From contig NZ_BMSY01000005.1 in the NCBI RefSeq assembly GCF_014649395.1, positions 682,001-746,000 on the forward strand: a stretch of 64,000 nt of DNA, read 5' to 3'. Source of the stretch: Streptomyces aureoverticillatus (lineage in GTDB: Bacteria; Actinomycetota; Actinomycetes; Streptomycetales; Streptomycetaceae). Under the pieces are notes generated by a model that ran no database searches, was not told the DNA's origin, and saw nothing but the letters and a program-made list of their open reading frames with translations. The first letter of the stretch is position 1. The number at the start of each line of letters is the position of its first letter. The position numbers were made by a program, and so were the translations under genes. This document shows positions 52,829-61,622 of the stretch, piece by piece.

Positions 52829-53707
52829 TCAGCGGTGCTTGCCGACGGCCTTGCCGCCCGTCCCGCCGACCGTCTTGTCGATCCATCCCTTGTACGCGGC
52901 GACGGAGGTGTAGATCCCCGGGCCGCCCGCGCACTTCGGGTCGACGGCCGCGTCGCCGTCGCCGGACGTGGTCCCGACGAGCTGCCAGCGGCCGCCGACG
53001 CGCTGGATCTGGGGCCCGCCGGAGTCGCCGTTGCACGCCATGGCGCCGGGCACCAGGCTCTGCGTACACAGCTCCGTACTGCCCTTGATGTTCAGACACT
53101 TGGCGGCCGGGGCCCGCCGGGTGTCCAGTTGCCTGAGCCGCTCGGAGAACTTCCACTCCTTGGGTTCGGTGGCGTCGACCGTGGTCCCGAAGCCGAGGAT
53201 CCGGGTGTGCGCGCCGGGCCGCGGGGCGCGGTCGGCGATCCGGATCGGGGCCTGGCGGACGACGGGACGGTCCAGGCGGAGCAGCGCGATGTCGTCGAAG
53301 GAGCGCTGGTCACCGCCGATGTCGTAGCGGGGGTGGACGACCTTCTTGACGATGGTGCGTACGGTGCCACCCGAGTGCAGCCGGTCGCTGCCGACGCGCA
53401 CCGTCCCGTCCGGCGTGGCCGTGAAGTCGTCCTGCGCGCAGTGCGCGGCGGTCACCACCCACTGCGGGTCGATCAGGACGCCGCCGCACACGCCCGCCAG
53501 GGTGGTCCCGTCCTCCTGCGCCAGGGACATGGGGATGGACACCATGAAGGGATACGGCCCCGTGGAGTCCTGCCCGCCCACGATGGCGTGGGCGGTGCCG
53601 CTGAGGCCGGCGGCGCACAGGACGGTGGCGGCGCCGACGGCTCCGGCACCGGCGAGCAGGCGCCGTATCGGGCGGGACGGAACGGTCGGATGTGCCTGAT
53701 CAGACAT
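52829..53707 (-). CDS. Secreted trypsin-like serine protease (S1)
   Basis: A 292-residue preproprotein from ATG 53705-53707 (MSDQAHPTVPS). The signal peptide ends AHA and the mature enzyme begins at once with IVGGQDSTGPYPF, so the propeptide is minimal. The catalytic triad is His in VVTAAHCAQ, Asp in FDDIALLRL and Ser in CNGDSGGPQ. Cys pairs are as in chymotrypsin-fold streptomycete trypsins. The specificity pocket is not assigned. It is transcribed away from the paralogous regulator at 53873, from which it is divergent. Confidence 0.9.
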   Translation of the reverse strand: MSDQAHPTVPSRPIRRLLAGAGAVGAATVLCAAGLSGTAHAIVGGQDSTGPYPFMVSIPMSLAQEDGTTLAGVCGGVLIDPQWVVTAAHCAQDDFTATPDGTVRVGSDRLHSGGTVRTIVKKVVHPRYDIGGDQRSFDDIALLRLDRPVVRQAPIRIADRAPRPGAHTRILGFGTTVDATEPKEWKFSERLRQLDTRRAPAAKCLNIKGSTELCTQSLVPGAMACNGDSGGPQIQRVGGRWQLVGTTSGDGDAAVDPKCAGGPGIYTSVAAYKGWIDKTVGGTGGKAVGKHR

Positions 53708-53872
53708 GGAGGTGCCCTTCGGGTGTGCGTAACGGATGGTGTCGCGCGTTCGTATCCGGAGCGGAACGGGTGGGCTGACCTGCACCGTTCTCCGCAGCGC
53801 GTGCTCTCATCCTCCGGGCGCCCGCCGGGGTGGAAAAAGCGGCCTGCTGCCACCCTGGGCTAAATTCTGGCC

Positions 53873-54952
53873 ATGTCAGTGGTCGCGCTGCTAGCGCTCG
53901 ACGGGGTCCCGGCCCACCAACTCAGCACGCCGGCGCTGCTGTTCGGCGCGGCGTCGCGCGCGTACTACCACCGTCCGCCGTACGAGCTGCGCGTGTGCGC
54001 CGCCGCGCGCACGGTCAGGACGGCGGGCCCGGCGGTCATGACGGTGACCGCCGATCACGGCCTCGACGGTCTTGCGGACGCCGCCACGGTGATCGTGACG
54101 GGGTACGCGAGCTGTCCCGCCCCGCCCCCGCCCGACGTACTCGACGCGCTGCGCGCGGCCTTCGCCCGGGGCAGCCGACTGGCCGCGATCGGCACCGGCA
54201 CCTTCGCCCTGGCGGCGGCCGGACTCCTGGACGGCCGCCGCGCCACGACGTCCTGGTCGCACGCGGCCGAACTGGCGCGCAGCCACCCCCGGACCGAGGT
54301 CGAACTCGGCGACTGGCCCATCGCGGACGGCCCGTTCCTCACCTCCTCCGGAGTGCTCGGCGGCAAGGACCTCTGCGTACGGATCATCGAGGAGGAACAC
54401 GGCGAGCAGACGGCGCGGGAGGCCGACCGCCACCTCTTCCTGATGCTCCCGAACCCGGCGGAAGCACTACGCGCAACCCCTCACCCCACGCCCACGCCCA
54501 CCTCTCACCCCGACCCCACCCCTCACCCCGACCCCCCTCCCGCCCCTCACCCCAGCCTCACTCCGCCCCCTCACCCCGACTTCACCGCCGACCCCACCGC
54601 GACCTGGCTGGAGGCCAACCTCCACCGCCCGCTGACGCTTTCGGACATCGCGGCCCACGCCGGCACCAGCGTCCGCAGCCTCACCCGCCACTTCCGCGCG
54701 CACACGGGCCTCACCCCGCTCCAGTACCTCCTGCGCGCCCGCGTCCGCCGGGCCCAGTGGCTCCTGGAACACACCGACACCCCCGTCGAACACATCCCGA
54801 CCACCACAGGCCTCGGTACCCCTGCCAACCTCCGCCACCACTTCCACCGCTTCAACGGCACCACACCCAGCGTCTACCGCGCGGCGTTCCGCACGCTGGT
54901 GGGCGTCTTCGCGCCAGAGGACGCCGCGGCGGGGACGACTCCGGATCGTTGA
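53873..54952 (+). CDS. GlxA-type AraC regulator with Pro/His-rich linker
   Basis: A 359-residue protein from ATG 53873. The DJ-1-like domain (VVALLALDGVPAHQLSTPALLFG, AIGTGTFALAAAGLLDGRRATTSWSH) and AraC HTH pair (HRPLTLSDIAAHAGTSVRSLTRHF, LQYLLRARVRRAQWLL) parallel the gene at 51766. Between them, residues about 200-240 are a low-complexity HPDPTPHPDPPPAPHP tract not seen in the paralogue. The second HTH is weaker (VEHIPTTTGLGTPANLRHHFHRF). It is divergent from the trypsin gene and probably its local regulator. Confidence 0.85.
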   Translation: MSVVALLALDGVPAHQLSTPALLFGAASRAYYHRPPYELRVCAAARTVRTAGPAVMTVTADHGLDGLADAATVIVTGYASCPAPPPPDVLDALRAAFARGSRLAAIGTGTFALAAAGLLDGRRATTSWSHAAELARSHPRTEVELGDWPIADGPFLTSSGVLGGKDLCVRIIEEEHGEQTAREADRHLFLMLPNPAEALRATPHPTPTPTSHPDPTPHPDPPPAPHPSLTPPPHPDFTADPTATWLEANLHRPLTLSDIAAHAGTSVRSLTRHFRAHTGLTPLQYLLRARVRRAQWLLEHTDTPVEHIPTTTGLGTPANLRHHFHRFNGTTPSVYRAAFRTLVGVFAPEDAAAGTTPDR

Positions 54953-54979
54953 GATCGCACCCCCGCGGAGACGCACGCC

Positions 54980-55013
54980 AGAGACCCCCAGCCAAGATCG
55001 GCTGGGGGTCTCT
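54980..55013. terminator. Bidirectional terminator for the regulator and tRNA genes
   Basis: AGAGACCCCCAGCC at 54980-54993 and GGCTGGGGGTCTCT at 55000-55013 form a perfect 14-bp stem with a 6-base loop. It lies 6 bases beyond the tRNA 3' end on the minus strand and 27 bases after the AraC stop on the plus strand. Confidence 0.9.
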
Positions 55014-55019
55014 GTCCGG

Positions 55020-55091
55020 TGGGCGCGGACGGTTTCGAACCGCCGACATTCGCCTTGTAAGGGCGACGCTCTACCCCTGAGCTACGCGCCC
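55020..55091 (-). tRNA. tRNA-Val (anticodon UAC)
   Basis: On the minus strand the 72-base gene folds into a cloverleaf: acceptor GGGCGCG/CGCGCCC with discriminator A, D arm GCTC...GAGC, anticodon arm TCGCC-CTTACAA-GGCGA with anticodon TAC (55057-55059), and T arm GGCGG-TTCGAAA-CCGTC. CCA is not encoded. It reads GUA and possibly other Val codons, which are rare in this GC-rich genome. Confidence 0.93.
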
Positions 55092-55297
55092 GGAATGTGC
55101 CGACAGCCTACCTTGCCGGTGGCCCTGCGCCGCAAACCCGTATGGAGGGCGGGGGCGGGGACCCCCGAGGGCGCGGGGGGATAGCCCCACCGTGGATCCG
55201 GTGGTCGGCCGGATCCCCTGGGAGGCGGGCAGTTCGTACGGTCGTCGTGTGCTCGCGGCAACGGCTGCGGGGAGGCAAGGAAACAGGGGAGAGCGTC

Positions 55298-56155
55298 ATG
55301 ACCGTCCGCAGCCGGCGTCCGCGTGCGCGGGGGATGCGTGTCCTGGTCGGGGTGGGGGCGACAGCGGTCGCCGTCGGGATGGTCGCGGCGTGCGGGGCCA
55401 GCGCCGAGGACGACTCCGACCCGGAGCAGCGGTCCTTCGCGCTGCCGGGGCACACGCTCACCGTGGACTCGGACGATTCGGCCCTCGAGCTGGTCGTGTC
55501 CGACGACGCGAAGGCCGGGGACGTGCGCGTGACGCGGTGGTTCGACGGGCGGACCGTGATCGGGGAGAGCCCCAAGGTCACGTGGAAGATGGACGGGGAC
55601 CGGCTCACGTTCCGGACGAAGTGCAGCGGCGTCATCAGCAACTGCTCCGCCAAGCACCGCGTCGTCGTACCGCGCGGCGTCGCCGTGACCGTCCTCGACG
55701 ACGACGGCAAGGTGACGGCCACCGGCTTCCGGGAGCCGCTGAAGGTGCGTACGTCCGACGGGTCCGTGACCGTGAAGGACGCCCGCGGGCCGCTCGACCT
55801 GCGCAGCGTCGACGGTTCGGTGCGGGCGCTCGGCGTCACCTCGAAGCGGGTCAGCGCCGCCTCCCGCGACGGCTCCGTGCGGCTCGAACTCGCCACCGCC
55901 CCCGACCGCGTCCAGGCCCGCAGCCAGGACGGGTCCGTGACCGTCGCGCTGCCCGTCGCCAAGGACGGCGGAGGCCGTGGCGAGGGCAGTGAGGGCGGGG
56001 ACGGCAGCGGGGGCGGGGGCGCGGCCTCGTACCGCGTGGACACCACGACCGTCGACGGCCGCGCCGACGTCTCCGTGCCGCGCGACTCCCACAGCCCGCA
56101 CCACGTCTCCGTGCGGAGCGTCGACGGCAACGTCACAGTACGCAGCGCGAACTGA
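55298..56155 (+). CDS. DUF4097 beta-repeat lipoprotein
   Basis: A 285-residue protein from ATG 55298 (GGGGAGAG upstream). The lipobox is VAAC after a hydrophobic core (VLVGVGATAVAVGMVAAC). The mature part is a DUF4097 beta-solenoid built of short repeats ending in SxDGSVTV-like turns (RTSDGSVTVKDARG, RSVDGSVRALG, ASRDGSVRLELA, RSQDGSVTVALP, RSVDGNVTV). The fold is related to head-to-tail beta-helical adhesin-like proteins whose role in Streptomyces is not known. A Gly/Ser linker interrupts the repeats near residue 230. The next gene follows after 71 bases. Confidence 0.85.
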   Translation: MTVRSRRPRARGMRVLVGVGATAVAVGMVAACGASAEDDSDPEQRSFALPGHTLTVDSDDSALELVVSDDAKAGDVRVTRWFDGRTVIGESPKVTWKMDGDRLTFRTKCSGVISNCSAKHRVVVPRGVAVTVLDDDGKVTATGFREPLKVRTSDGSVTVKDARGPLDLRSVDGSVRALGVTSKRVSAASRDGSVRLELATAPDRVQARSQDGSVTVALPVAKDGGGRGEGSEGGDGSGGGGAASYRVDTTTVDGRADVSVPRDSHSPHHVSVRSVDGNVTVRSAN

Positions 56156-56226
56156 CCGGCCCGTGTGTTCGTCCTCAACCGGTGGGAGAATGACACCGGC
56201 AGGGCGAACAGCACGGGAGAGGGATA

Positions 56227-57732
56227 GTGACGGCGACACCTCCGCGGCCGTACACAAGGGACAGATGGACGTCGTTGGCGGTGTCCGCCGCGGATGCCGT
56301 CGCCTCGCGCTGCGCCGCCGTGGCCCAAGGTGTCCGGGACCGACGAGGCGTCCAGGGGGAGCAGGGGGTTCCCCGGCCCGCCGGGCGGGTCACGTCCTCC
56401 GGCCCTCTCCGCGGCGCCGCCGCCCTCGTCCTCCTGCCCCTTCCCGTACTCCCGCTGCTCGCCGCCGCCCTGCCTGCCTCCTTCGCCGGGGGCGGCACGC
56501 GGCGCTGGTTCGGCGGGCGCGGCGAGAGCGTGCGGGCGGAGGCGCAGGCCGCGAAGGACGCCGCCGCGGCCGCGTTCTACGAGCTGGACACCGCGCAGCG
56601 CGACCTGCGGATCTCCATCGAGACCATCGCCGCCGTGGACTCCTCCCCCGCCGCGCGGAAGGCCGCGTCCGACTTCGAGGCGTTCGGGCGGCGCATCGAC
56701 GAGGTGAGCCACCAGTACATCACCGCCGTGGACGCCCACGACCTCGACCGTGACGACCTGGAGACGTCCGCCGCCGCCCGCGCCCGCGCCGAGCTGACCC
56801 GCGCCAAGGACGCCCTCGGTGCCACCAAGCAGGAGCTCGACCGGTTCTCGCAGGGGCTCACGCCGCTGCTCGACAAGGCGGAGACCCAACTGGCGCGCCT
56901 GGCCCCGGCCGTGGAGCGCGCCCGGCAGACCCTGCTCGCCGCGAGCAACGCGCTCGACGCGGTGCGGGCCGCGGGCCTGAAGGCCGACGACCTCGCCGGG
57001 CGGCTCGCCGCGCTCGCGCCCGAGCTGACCAAGCTCAACCAGGGCGCGGGGCGGCACGGCGTCGCCGACACCCTGCAGCGCGCCGACCGGGTCGTCCGGG
57101 ACGCCGAAGCCGTCCGCGCCGAGGCGGAGCGGCTGCCGGAGCGGGCCCGCGAGATCGACCGGCGCCTGGTGTCGCTGCGGACCCGCGCGCAGGCCCTGAC
57201 CACCCGCAGCGAGCAGGTGCAGCCGATCCTCAGCGAGCTGCGGCGCCGGTTCACCGCGGCCTGCTGGCAGGACCTCCAGCCGGTGCCGCAGCAGGCCGAG
57301 CAGAACGTGCGGCAGGCCGAGACCAAGCTCAAGGAGGCCCAGCGCGCCCGCGAGGACCAGCGCTGGCCGGACGCCACGGCGCTCCTTTCCACGGTGCGGG
57401 CGCTGCTGAACTCCACCGACGAGGCCGTGTCCGCCGCCGGCGACCGGCTGCGGCGCCTGAACGCCGTCGCGAAGGACCCGGGCGCCGAGATCGAACGCAC
57501 CCGCTTCGCCGTCCGCGACGCCCAGCGCCTGGCCATGGCCGGCCGCCAGAAGCCCGACCCGCGGCACGCCCGCCCCCTCGACGACTCGGTGGCCCGCCTG
57601 GACCGCGCCGTGGCCGCGCTGGACGGCCGCCACCCCGACTACTGGCACTTCCTGACCGAGACGGAGGCCGTGCGCACGACCGTCGCGCGAGTGGTCGCGC
57701 AGATCCGGGAGGAGCGGGGGCAGGGCGCCTAG
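56227..57732 (+). CDS. Coiled-coil membrane protein of unknown function
   Basis: A 501-residue protein from GTG 56227 with GGGAGAGGG upstream. One hydrophobic region lies at about residues 63-88 (AAALVLLPLPVLPLLAAALPASFA). Almost all of the rest is Ala/Arg/Glu/Leu-rich helix with heptad character (ELTRAKDALGATKQELDRFSQ, AVERARQTLLAASNALDAV, REIDRRLVSLRTRAQALTTRSEQV). It resembles streptomycete cytoskeletal or septation-type coiled-coil proteins, but I cannot place it in a named family. The start codon lies in a segment with weak secondary support. Confidence 0.75.
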   Translation: MTATPPRPYTRDRWTSLAVSAADAVASRCAAVAQGVRDRRGVQGEQGVPRPAGRVTSSGPLRGAAALVLLPLPVLPLLAAALPASFAGGGTRRWFGGRGESVRAEAQAAKDAAAAAFYELDTAQRDLRISIETIAAVDSSPAARKAASDFEAFGRRIDEVSHQYITAVDAHDLDRDDLETSAAARARAELTRAKDALGATKQELDRFSQGLTPLLDKAETQLARLAPAVERARQTLLAASNALDAVRAAGLKADDLAGRLAALAPELTKLNQGAGRHGVADTLQRADRVVRDAEAVRAEAERLPERAREIDRRLVSLRTRAQALTTRSEQVQPILSELRRRFTAACWQDLQPVPQQAEQNVRQAETKLKEAQRAREDQRWPDATALLSTVRALLNSTDEAVSAAGDRLRRLNAVAKDPGAEIERTRFAVRDAQRLAMAGRQKPDPRHARPLDDSVARLDRAVAALDGRHPDYWHFLTETEAVRTTVARVVAQIREERGQGA

Positions 57733-57914
57733 CCGCGCCTGGCCGCGCCTGGAAAAGCGCTGGTCAGTGCTCTTGTTGGCGGTCGGCGGGTGCTGGGCGG
57801 ATCCTGGAGGTGCGTCTGTACGTCGTCGGGCGTCGTCGCTACGTCGATACGCGTCGTACGCAGGCACGTCACCGTACGTCGCAACGGGCCTCCGCGCGCA
57901 CGAAGGAGGCGGAC

Positions 57915-58469
57915 ATGGCCACGCACGCGCTTCACCCCAGCCCCCGGTCCAAGAGCCGCAAACGGCGTGTCCGGCTCGACGAGCACCTGCCCGTCGACCA
58001 CCGGCTGAGCCGGATCTACCGCTTCGGCGCGGGCCTGATGGGCCTGGTCCTGCTCACCTTCGGCATCCTCGGCCTGATCGACAGGGTCGGCTTCTTCGAC
58101 ACCGGCGGCGACCAGGTCGCGGGCCTGAACACCAACGGGGCGCTGAGCGTCCTGTCGATCTGCGTCGGGCTGCTGCTGTTCGCCGGGATGGTGATCGGCG
58201 GTAACTTCGCGTCGACGCTGAACATGGTCCTGGGCATCGCCTTCGTCCTCAGCGGCTTCGTCAATCTCGCCCTGCTGGAGAGCAGCTTCAACTTCCTCGC
58301 GTTCCGCATCGAGAACGTGCTGTTCAGCTTTGTGGTCGGGGTGCTGCTGATGTTCTTCGGGATGTACGGGAGGGTGAGCGCGACGCTGCCGCACGACAAC
58401 CCGTACTGGAAGGCGCGGCATCCGGAGGGCACGCCCGTCGCGCGGCCGTCCGGCCGTCGGATCCGCTGA
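57915..58469 (+). CDS. DUF4383 membrane protein
   Basis: A 184-residue protein from ATG 57915 with AAGGAGG 7 bases upstream. Four hydrophobic segments (FGAGLMGLVLLTFGILGLI, LSVLSICVGLLLFAGMVIGG, LNMVLGIAFVLSGFVNLALL, NVLFSFVVGVLLMFFGMYG) match the DUF4383 family, frequent in actinobacteria, with unknown function and occasionally stress-related. The conserved LDEHLPVDHRLSRIYRFGAG region opens the domain. The C-terminal tail is polar and Pro/Arg-rich. Confidence 0.85.
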   Translation: MATHALHPSPRSKSRKRRVRLDEHLPVDHRLSRIYRFGAGLMGLVLLTFGILGLIDRVGFFDTGGDQVAGLNTNGALSVLSICVGLLLFAGMVIGGNFASTLNMVLGIAFVLSGFVNLALLESSFNFLAFRIENVLFSFVVGVLLMFFGMYGRVSATLPHDNPYWKARHPEGTPVARPSGRRIR

Positions 58470-58526
58470 GAGCCTGTCCTCGGCAGGCCCTGCGGCGCGG
58501 CTGAGGCGCTGTGCGAGCCTGGGGGC

Positions 58527-59150
58527 ATGGTCGACTTCATGCAGGAGCTGCGGGCCCGGCGGCTCGTGGCCATCGTGCGCGGCACGGACGCGGAGGCCTC
58601 GTTCCGTACGGTGATGACGCTCGTCGAGTCCGGGGTGCCGCTGGTCGAGGTGTCGCTGAGCGGCGCCGACGCGCTCGGCGTGCTGCGGCGGGCGCGGGCC
58701 GAGCTGGGGCCGGACGCGTGGCTGGGCGCGGGCACGGTCCTCACGGCGGACGACGCGGCGCGCGCGGCCGACGCGGGCGCGAACCTCGTGGTGACGCCGG
58801 GGCTCGGCCCGGGTGTCGACGCCGCACTCGGCCGGGGGCTGCCCGTGCTCGCCGGGGTCCTCACGCCGACGGACGTGATCGCGGCGGACGCGGCGGGAGC
58901 GACGGCCCTGAAGGTGTTCCCCGCCTCGGCGGTGGGCGGCCCCGCCTATCTGAAGGCGCTCCTCGGCCCGTTCCCCGGCCTGCCGTTCGTGCCGGTCGGC
59001 GGCGTGGACGCGGCGGCCGCGGCGGAGTATCTGGAGCTGGGCGCGGTGGCCGTGGGCGTCGGCTCCCCGCTGGTCGGCGACGCCGCGGACGGCGGGGACC
59101 TGGACGGGCTGCGGCGGCGGGCGGGCCGCTTCGTGGCGGTGTGCGGGTGA
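58527..59150 (+). CDS. eda: KDPG/KHG aldolase
   Basis: A 207-residue class I aldolase from ATG 58527. The TIM barrel opens RRLVAIVRGTDAEA. The Glu of VPLVEVSLSGADA is the proton-transfer residue, and the Schiff-base Lys lies in ATALKVFPASAVGG. The phosphate-binding end shows PFVPVGGVDA and VGVGSPLVG. It cleaves 2-keto-3-deoxy-6-phosphogluconate to pyruvate and glyceraldehyde 3-phosphate, as in Entner-Doudoroff or uronate catabolism. It is translationally coupled (GTGA) to the sugar-kinase gene. Confidence 0.9.
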   Translation: MVDFMQELRARRLVAIVRGTDAEASFRTVMTLVESGVPLVEVSLSGADALGVLRRARAELGPDAWLGAGTVLTADDAARAADAGANLVVTPGLGPGVDAALGRGLPVLAGVLTPTDVIAADAAGATALKVFPASAVGGPAYLKALLGPFPGLPFVPVGGVDAAAAAEYLELGAVAVGVGSPLVGDAADGGDLDGLRRRAGRFVAVCG

Positions 59151-60196
59151 GCGGCCGCGGGCGGGCGGACTCGGCTGCGGCGGAGGGGGGTGCCCCGGCG
59201 CGGCCCGGGGGTGTCGGGGCTTCCGGGGCTCCCGGGGGTACGGACGTTCTCACCTTCGGCGAGACCATGGTCGCGCTGCGCGGCGACGGGCCACTGAAGC
59301 TCGGCGGGTCGATGGCCGTGTCCGTCGCCGGGGCCGAGTCGAACGTGGCCATCGGACTTGCCCGGCTCGGGCACACCGTCCGCTGGGCGGGGGCCGTCGG
59401 CGACGACGAGGCCGGTGAGCTGGTGCTGCGTACGCTGCGCGCCGAGGGCGTGGACGTGTCCGGCGCGAGCCGCGACGCGGGGGCGCCGACCGGGCTGCTG
59501 CTGTTCGAGCCGCGGCTGCCCGAGGTGACGCGGGTGCACTACTACCGGGCCGGGTCGGCCGGGTCACGACTCGGCGTGGCCGCCGTCGAGCGGGCCTTCG
59601 CGGGCGGGCCGCCGCCGCGCCTGCTGCACCTGACCGGCATCACCCCGGCCCTCGGCGCCTCGGCGCGGGCCGCCTGCGAACGCGCCCTGCGCCTCGCGCG
59701 CGAACTCGGCGTCCGGATCTGCCTGGACGTCAACTTCCGCTCGCGGCTGTGGAGTTACGAGGACGCGGGTGCCGTTCTGCGTGACTGGGTGCCGTACGTC
59801 GACGTCCTCGTGGCGTCCGACGACGAGCTGCCGCTGTGTCTCCCCGCCGACGGCGCGCCCACCGAACTCCCCGGCCAGGCACGGGCGTTGCTCGACCTCG
59901 GGGTGCGCGAGGCCGTCGTCAAGCTGGGCTCGCGCGGCGCCACCGTGTACACGGAGTCCGGCGAACTCCACCGCCCCGCACGGGCGGTGCGCGCCGTGGA
60001 CCCCGTCGGGGCCGGGGACGCCTTCGCCGCCGGATACCTGTCCGCGCTGCTCGACGGCGCGGGGGTCGCGGAGCGGCTGGAGCGGGGGGTGACCACGGGG
60101 GCGTTCGCGGTGGCCTCGCGCGGGGACTGGGAGGGGGCGCCCACGCGGGGGGAGTTGGGGATGCTGGAGGTGGGGGACGGGGCTGTGCTGCGTTAG
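59147..60196 (+). CDS. kdgK: PfkB-family sugar kinase, probable 2-keto-3-deoxygluconate kinase
   Basis: A 349-residue protein from GTG 59147; the first 35 residues are low-complexity and may be non-essential. The ribokinase fold begins DVLTFGETMVALRGDGPL, the substrate region has SVAGAESNVAIGLARLG, and the C-terminal signature is VRAVDPVGAGDAFAAGYLSALL, with catalytic Asp in GAGD. Coupling to KDPG aldolase makes 2-keto-3-deoxygluconate the natural substrate to propose. A regulator or uptake gene is not in the window. Confidence 0.85.
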   Translation: MSGRGRADSAAAEGGAPARPGGVGASGAPGGTDVLTFGETMVALRGDGPLKLGGSMAVSVAGAESNVAIGLARLGHTVRWAGAVGDDEAGELVLRTLRAEGVDVSGASRDAGAPTGLLLFEPRLPEVTRVHYYRAGSAGSRLGVAAVERAFAGGPPPRLLHLTGITPALGASARAACERALRLARELGVRICLDVNFRSRLWSYEDAGAVLRDWVPYVDVLVASDDELPLCLPADGAPTELPGQARALLDLGVREAVVKLGSRGATVYTESGELHRPARAVRAVDPVGAGDAFAAGYLSALLDGAGVAERLERGVTTGAFAVASRGDWEGAPTRGELGMLEVGDGAVLR

Positions 60197-60209
60197 CCCG
60201 GCGGGGGGG

Positions 60210-60285
60210 CGGTGCGGTGTGCTCGGCCGGGGGGCGGTGCCGTGTGCTCGGCCGGGGGGGCGGTGCCGTGTGCTCGGCCGCGAGG
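60210..60285. repeat. Three tandem ~25-bp GC-rich repeats after the sugar-kinase gene
   Basis: Units begin CGGTGCGGTGTGCTCGGCCG (60210), CGGTGCCGTGTGCTCGGCCG (60235) and CGGTGCCGTGTGCTCGGCCG (60261), each with a G run of varying length. They lie between the kinase stop and the convergent FmdB gene. Copy-number variation between strains is expected. Confidence 0.75.
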
Positions 60286-60311
60286 CCGTACGTTTCCGCG
60301 CCGCTGCCGCG

Positions 60312-60530
60312 TCAGCCGCAGCAGCCGCCTCCGCAGCAACCGCCGCCGCCACCGCCGCCGGTCGCGCCCGCCGGGGTCGTGGCCGTGCCGGCGACCGCCA
60401 CGGTCGAGAGCAGCTTCACCGTGTCCTCGTGGCCCGCCGGGCAGGTGGCCGGGGCGGCGGACTCCGCCATGGGGCGGGACAGCTCGAAGGTGGTGCCGCA
60501 GGGGCGGCAGCGGTACTCGTATCGGGGCAT
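60312..60530 (-). CDS. FmdB-type zinc-ribbon protein
   Basis: A 72-residue protein from ATG 60528-60530. MPRYEYRCRPCGTTFELSRPM carries the first knuckle (C8, C11) and the second has C30 with H34 (ATCPAGHED), a Cys-Cys-Cys-His variant of the usual four Cys. The tail is Gly-rich with paired Cys (GGGGCCGGGCCG), possibly extra metal ligands. FmdB proteins are small putative regulators. No clear Shine-Dalgarno site precedes the start. Confidence 0.8.
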   Translation of the reverse strand: MPRYEYRCRPCGTTFELSRPMAESAAPATCPAGHEDTVKLLSTVAVAGTATTPAGATGGGGGGGCCGGGCCG

Positions 60531-60725
60531 GGGGACAGGGTACGTGGGTGGGGCCCGCCGCCGCCCCGTCCGCCCCGCCACTGTGGGCGGCTGGTCCGCC
60601 CGGGGGGCGGAACGGGCGGGCACAGGGGCGGACCCCGCGGCGCCGGGCAACGCCTCCCCCAGCGACACCCCCCACCCACGCGGCGCACACCGCGCGGCCT
60701 GGCCGCCCGCCGCGAGGGGGGGCGG

Positions 60726-61622
60726 CTACCGCATGGTCGCCGCCGCCACGAAGTGCCGCAGAATCGCCTCCCCCGCGGCCACCCCCCGCTCGGGGACCAC
60801 CGTCAGGCCCGGTGTCGTCCAGCCCGTGTCGGCAAGTTCGCCGTGGGACGGGCGCCAGGAGTGGTCCGCGGCGGCGAGGAGGTCGGCGTCGAGGAGGGAG
60901 TCGCCGGCGGCGAGGGCCTCGTCGGTGCCCGCGCGGCGCGCGACCTCCCGCATGGCCGCGCTCTTGGTGAGCGGCCGCGGCACGGCGTAGATCTTGCGGC
61001 CCTGGAGGGAGACGGTCCAACCGCGTCCCACGGCCCACTCCCCCAGTTCCTTGACCCAGCCCTCGGGCAGCAGGGAGCGGTCGACGACCAGGTAGGCGAA
61101 GAGGTCCTCGGCGACGCGCTCCTTGAGCAGCCAGGTGGGGTCGGCGCTGCGCAGCAGGTGCGCGCGGACCTCGTCGAGGGACGCGCACTCGGCGGCCAGA
61201 CGGCGGTCGACGGCCGCCCGCCACGCCGGGTCCGACTCGCCGTCGACCAGCAGGTGCCCGCCGTTGGCGCAGATCGCGAACTCCGGTACGGGACCGGGGA
61301 GGTGGATGCGGTGGTACTGCTCGCGGGTGCGGGTCGTCGTGGGCACGAAGACGGCACGCTCCGCCAGCTCCGCGAGGAGCCCGGCGGCGGCCTCCGTGAC
61401 GTACGACAGCGGCTTGCCCTCGTACACCTCGACGCAGAGCAGGCGCGGCGCCTCGGCGTCGGGCACGCGCAGGCCGAGCGCGGCGGCGGAGTAGATGAGG
61501 GTGCGGTCGAGGTCGCTGGCGACGAGCAGGCGCGAGCCCTCCGGGCGCGGGGCGCCGGAGAGCGCGGCGGCGGAGAGCGCGGCGGCGGGGCCCGAGGTGG
61601 CGGGGCCCGAGGTGGCACTCAT
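60726..61622 (-). CDS. HAD phosphatase of the Ter-associated operon
   Basis: A 298-residue protein from ATG 61620-61622, overlapping the upstream stop as ATGA. After an Ala/Ser/Gly-rich lead of about 30 residues, motif I appears as LVASDLDRTLIYS, followed by a cap region (EFAICANGGHLLVDGE), Lys in RPLTKSAAMREV and motif IV ALAAGDSLLDADLLAA. HAD phosphatases of this C2-like type accompany StiP and PRTase genes in tellurite-stress operons and probably dephosphorylate a nucleotide-like product. Confidence 0.85.
   Translation of the reverse strand: MSATSGPATSGPAAALSAAALSGAPRPEGSRLLVASDLDRTLIYSAAALGLRVPDAEAPRLLCVEVYEGKPLSYVTEAAAGLLAELAERAVFVPTTTRTREQYHRIHLPGPVPEFAICANGGHLLVDGESDPAWRAAVDRRLAAECASLDEVRAHLLRSADPTWLLKERVAEDLFAYLVVDRSLLPEGWVKELGEWAVGRGWTVSLQGRKIYAVPRPLTKSAAMREVARRAGTDEALAAGDSLLDADLLAAADHSWRPSHGELADTGWTTPGLTVVPERGVAAGEAILRHFVAAATMR

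Noticed and set aside
54477..54590. Possible minisatellite or CRISPR-like array in the AraC gene
   Set aside because: The repeats are short, irregular and in frame, encoding a Pro/His linker. There are no spacers of constant length.
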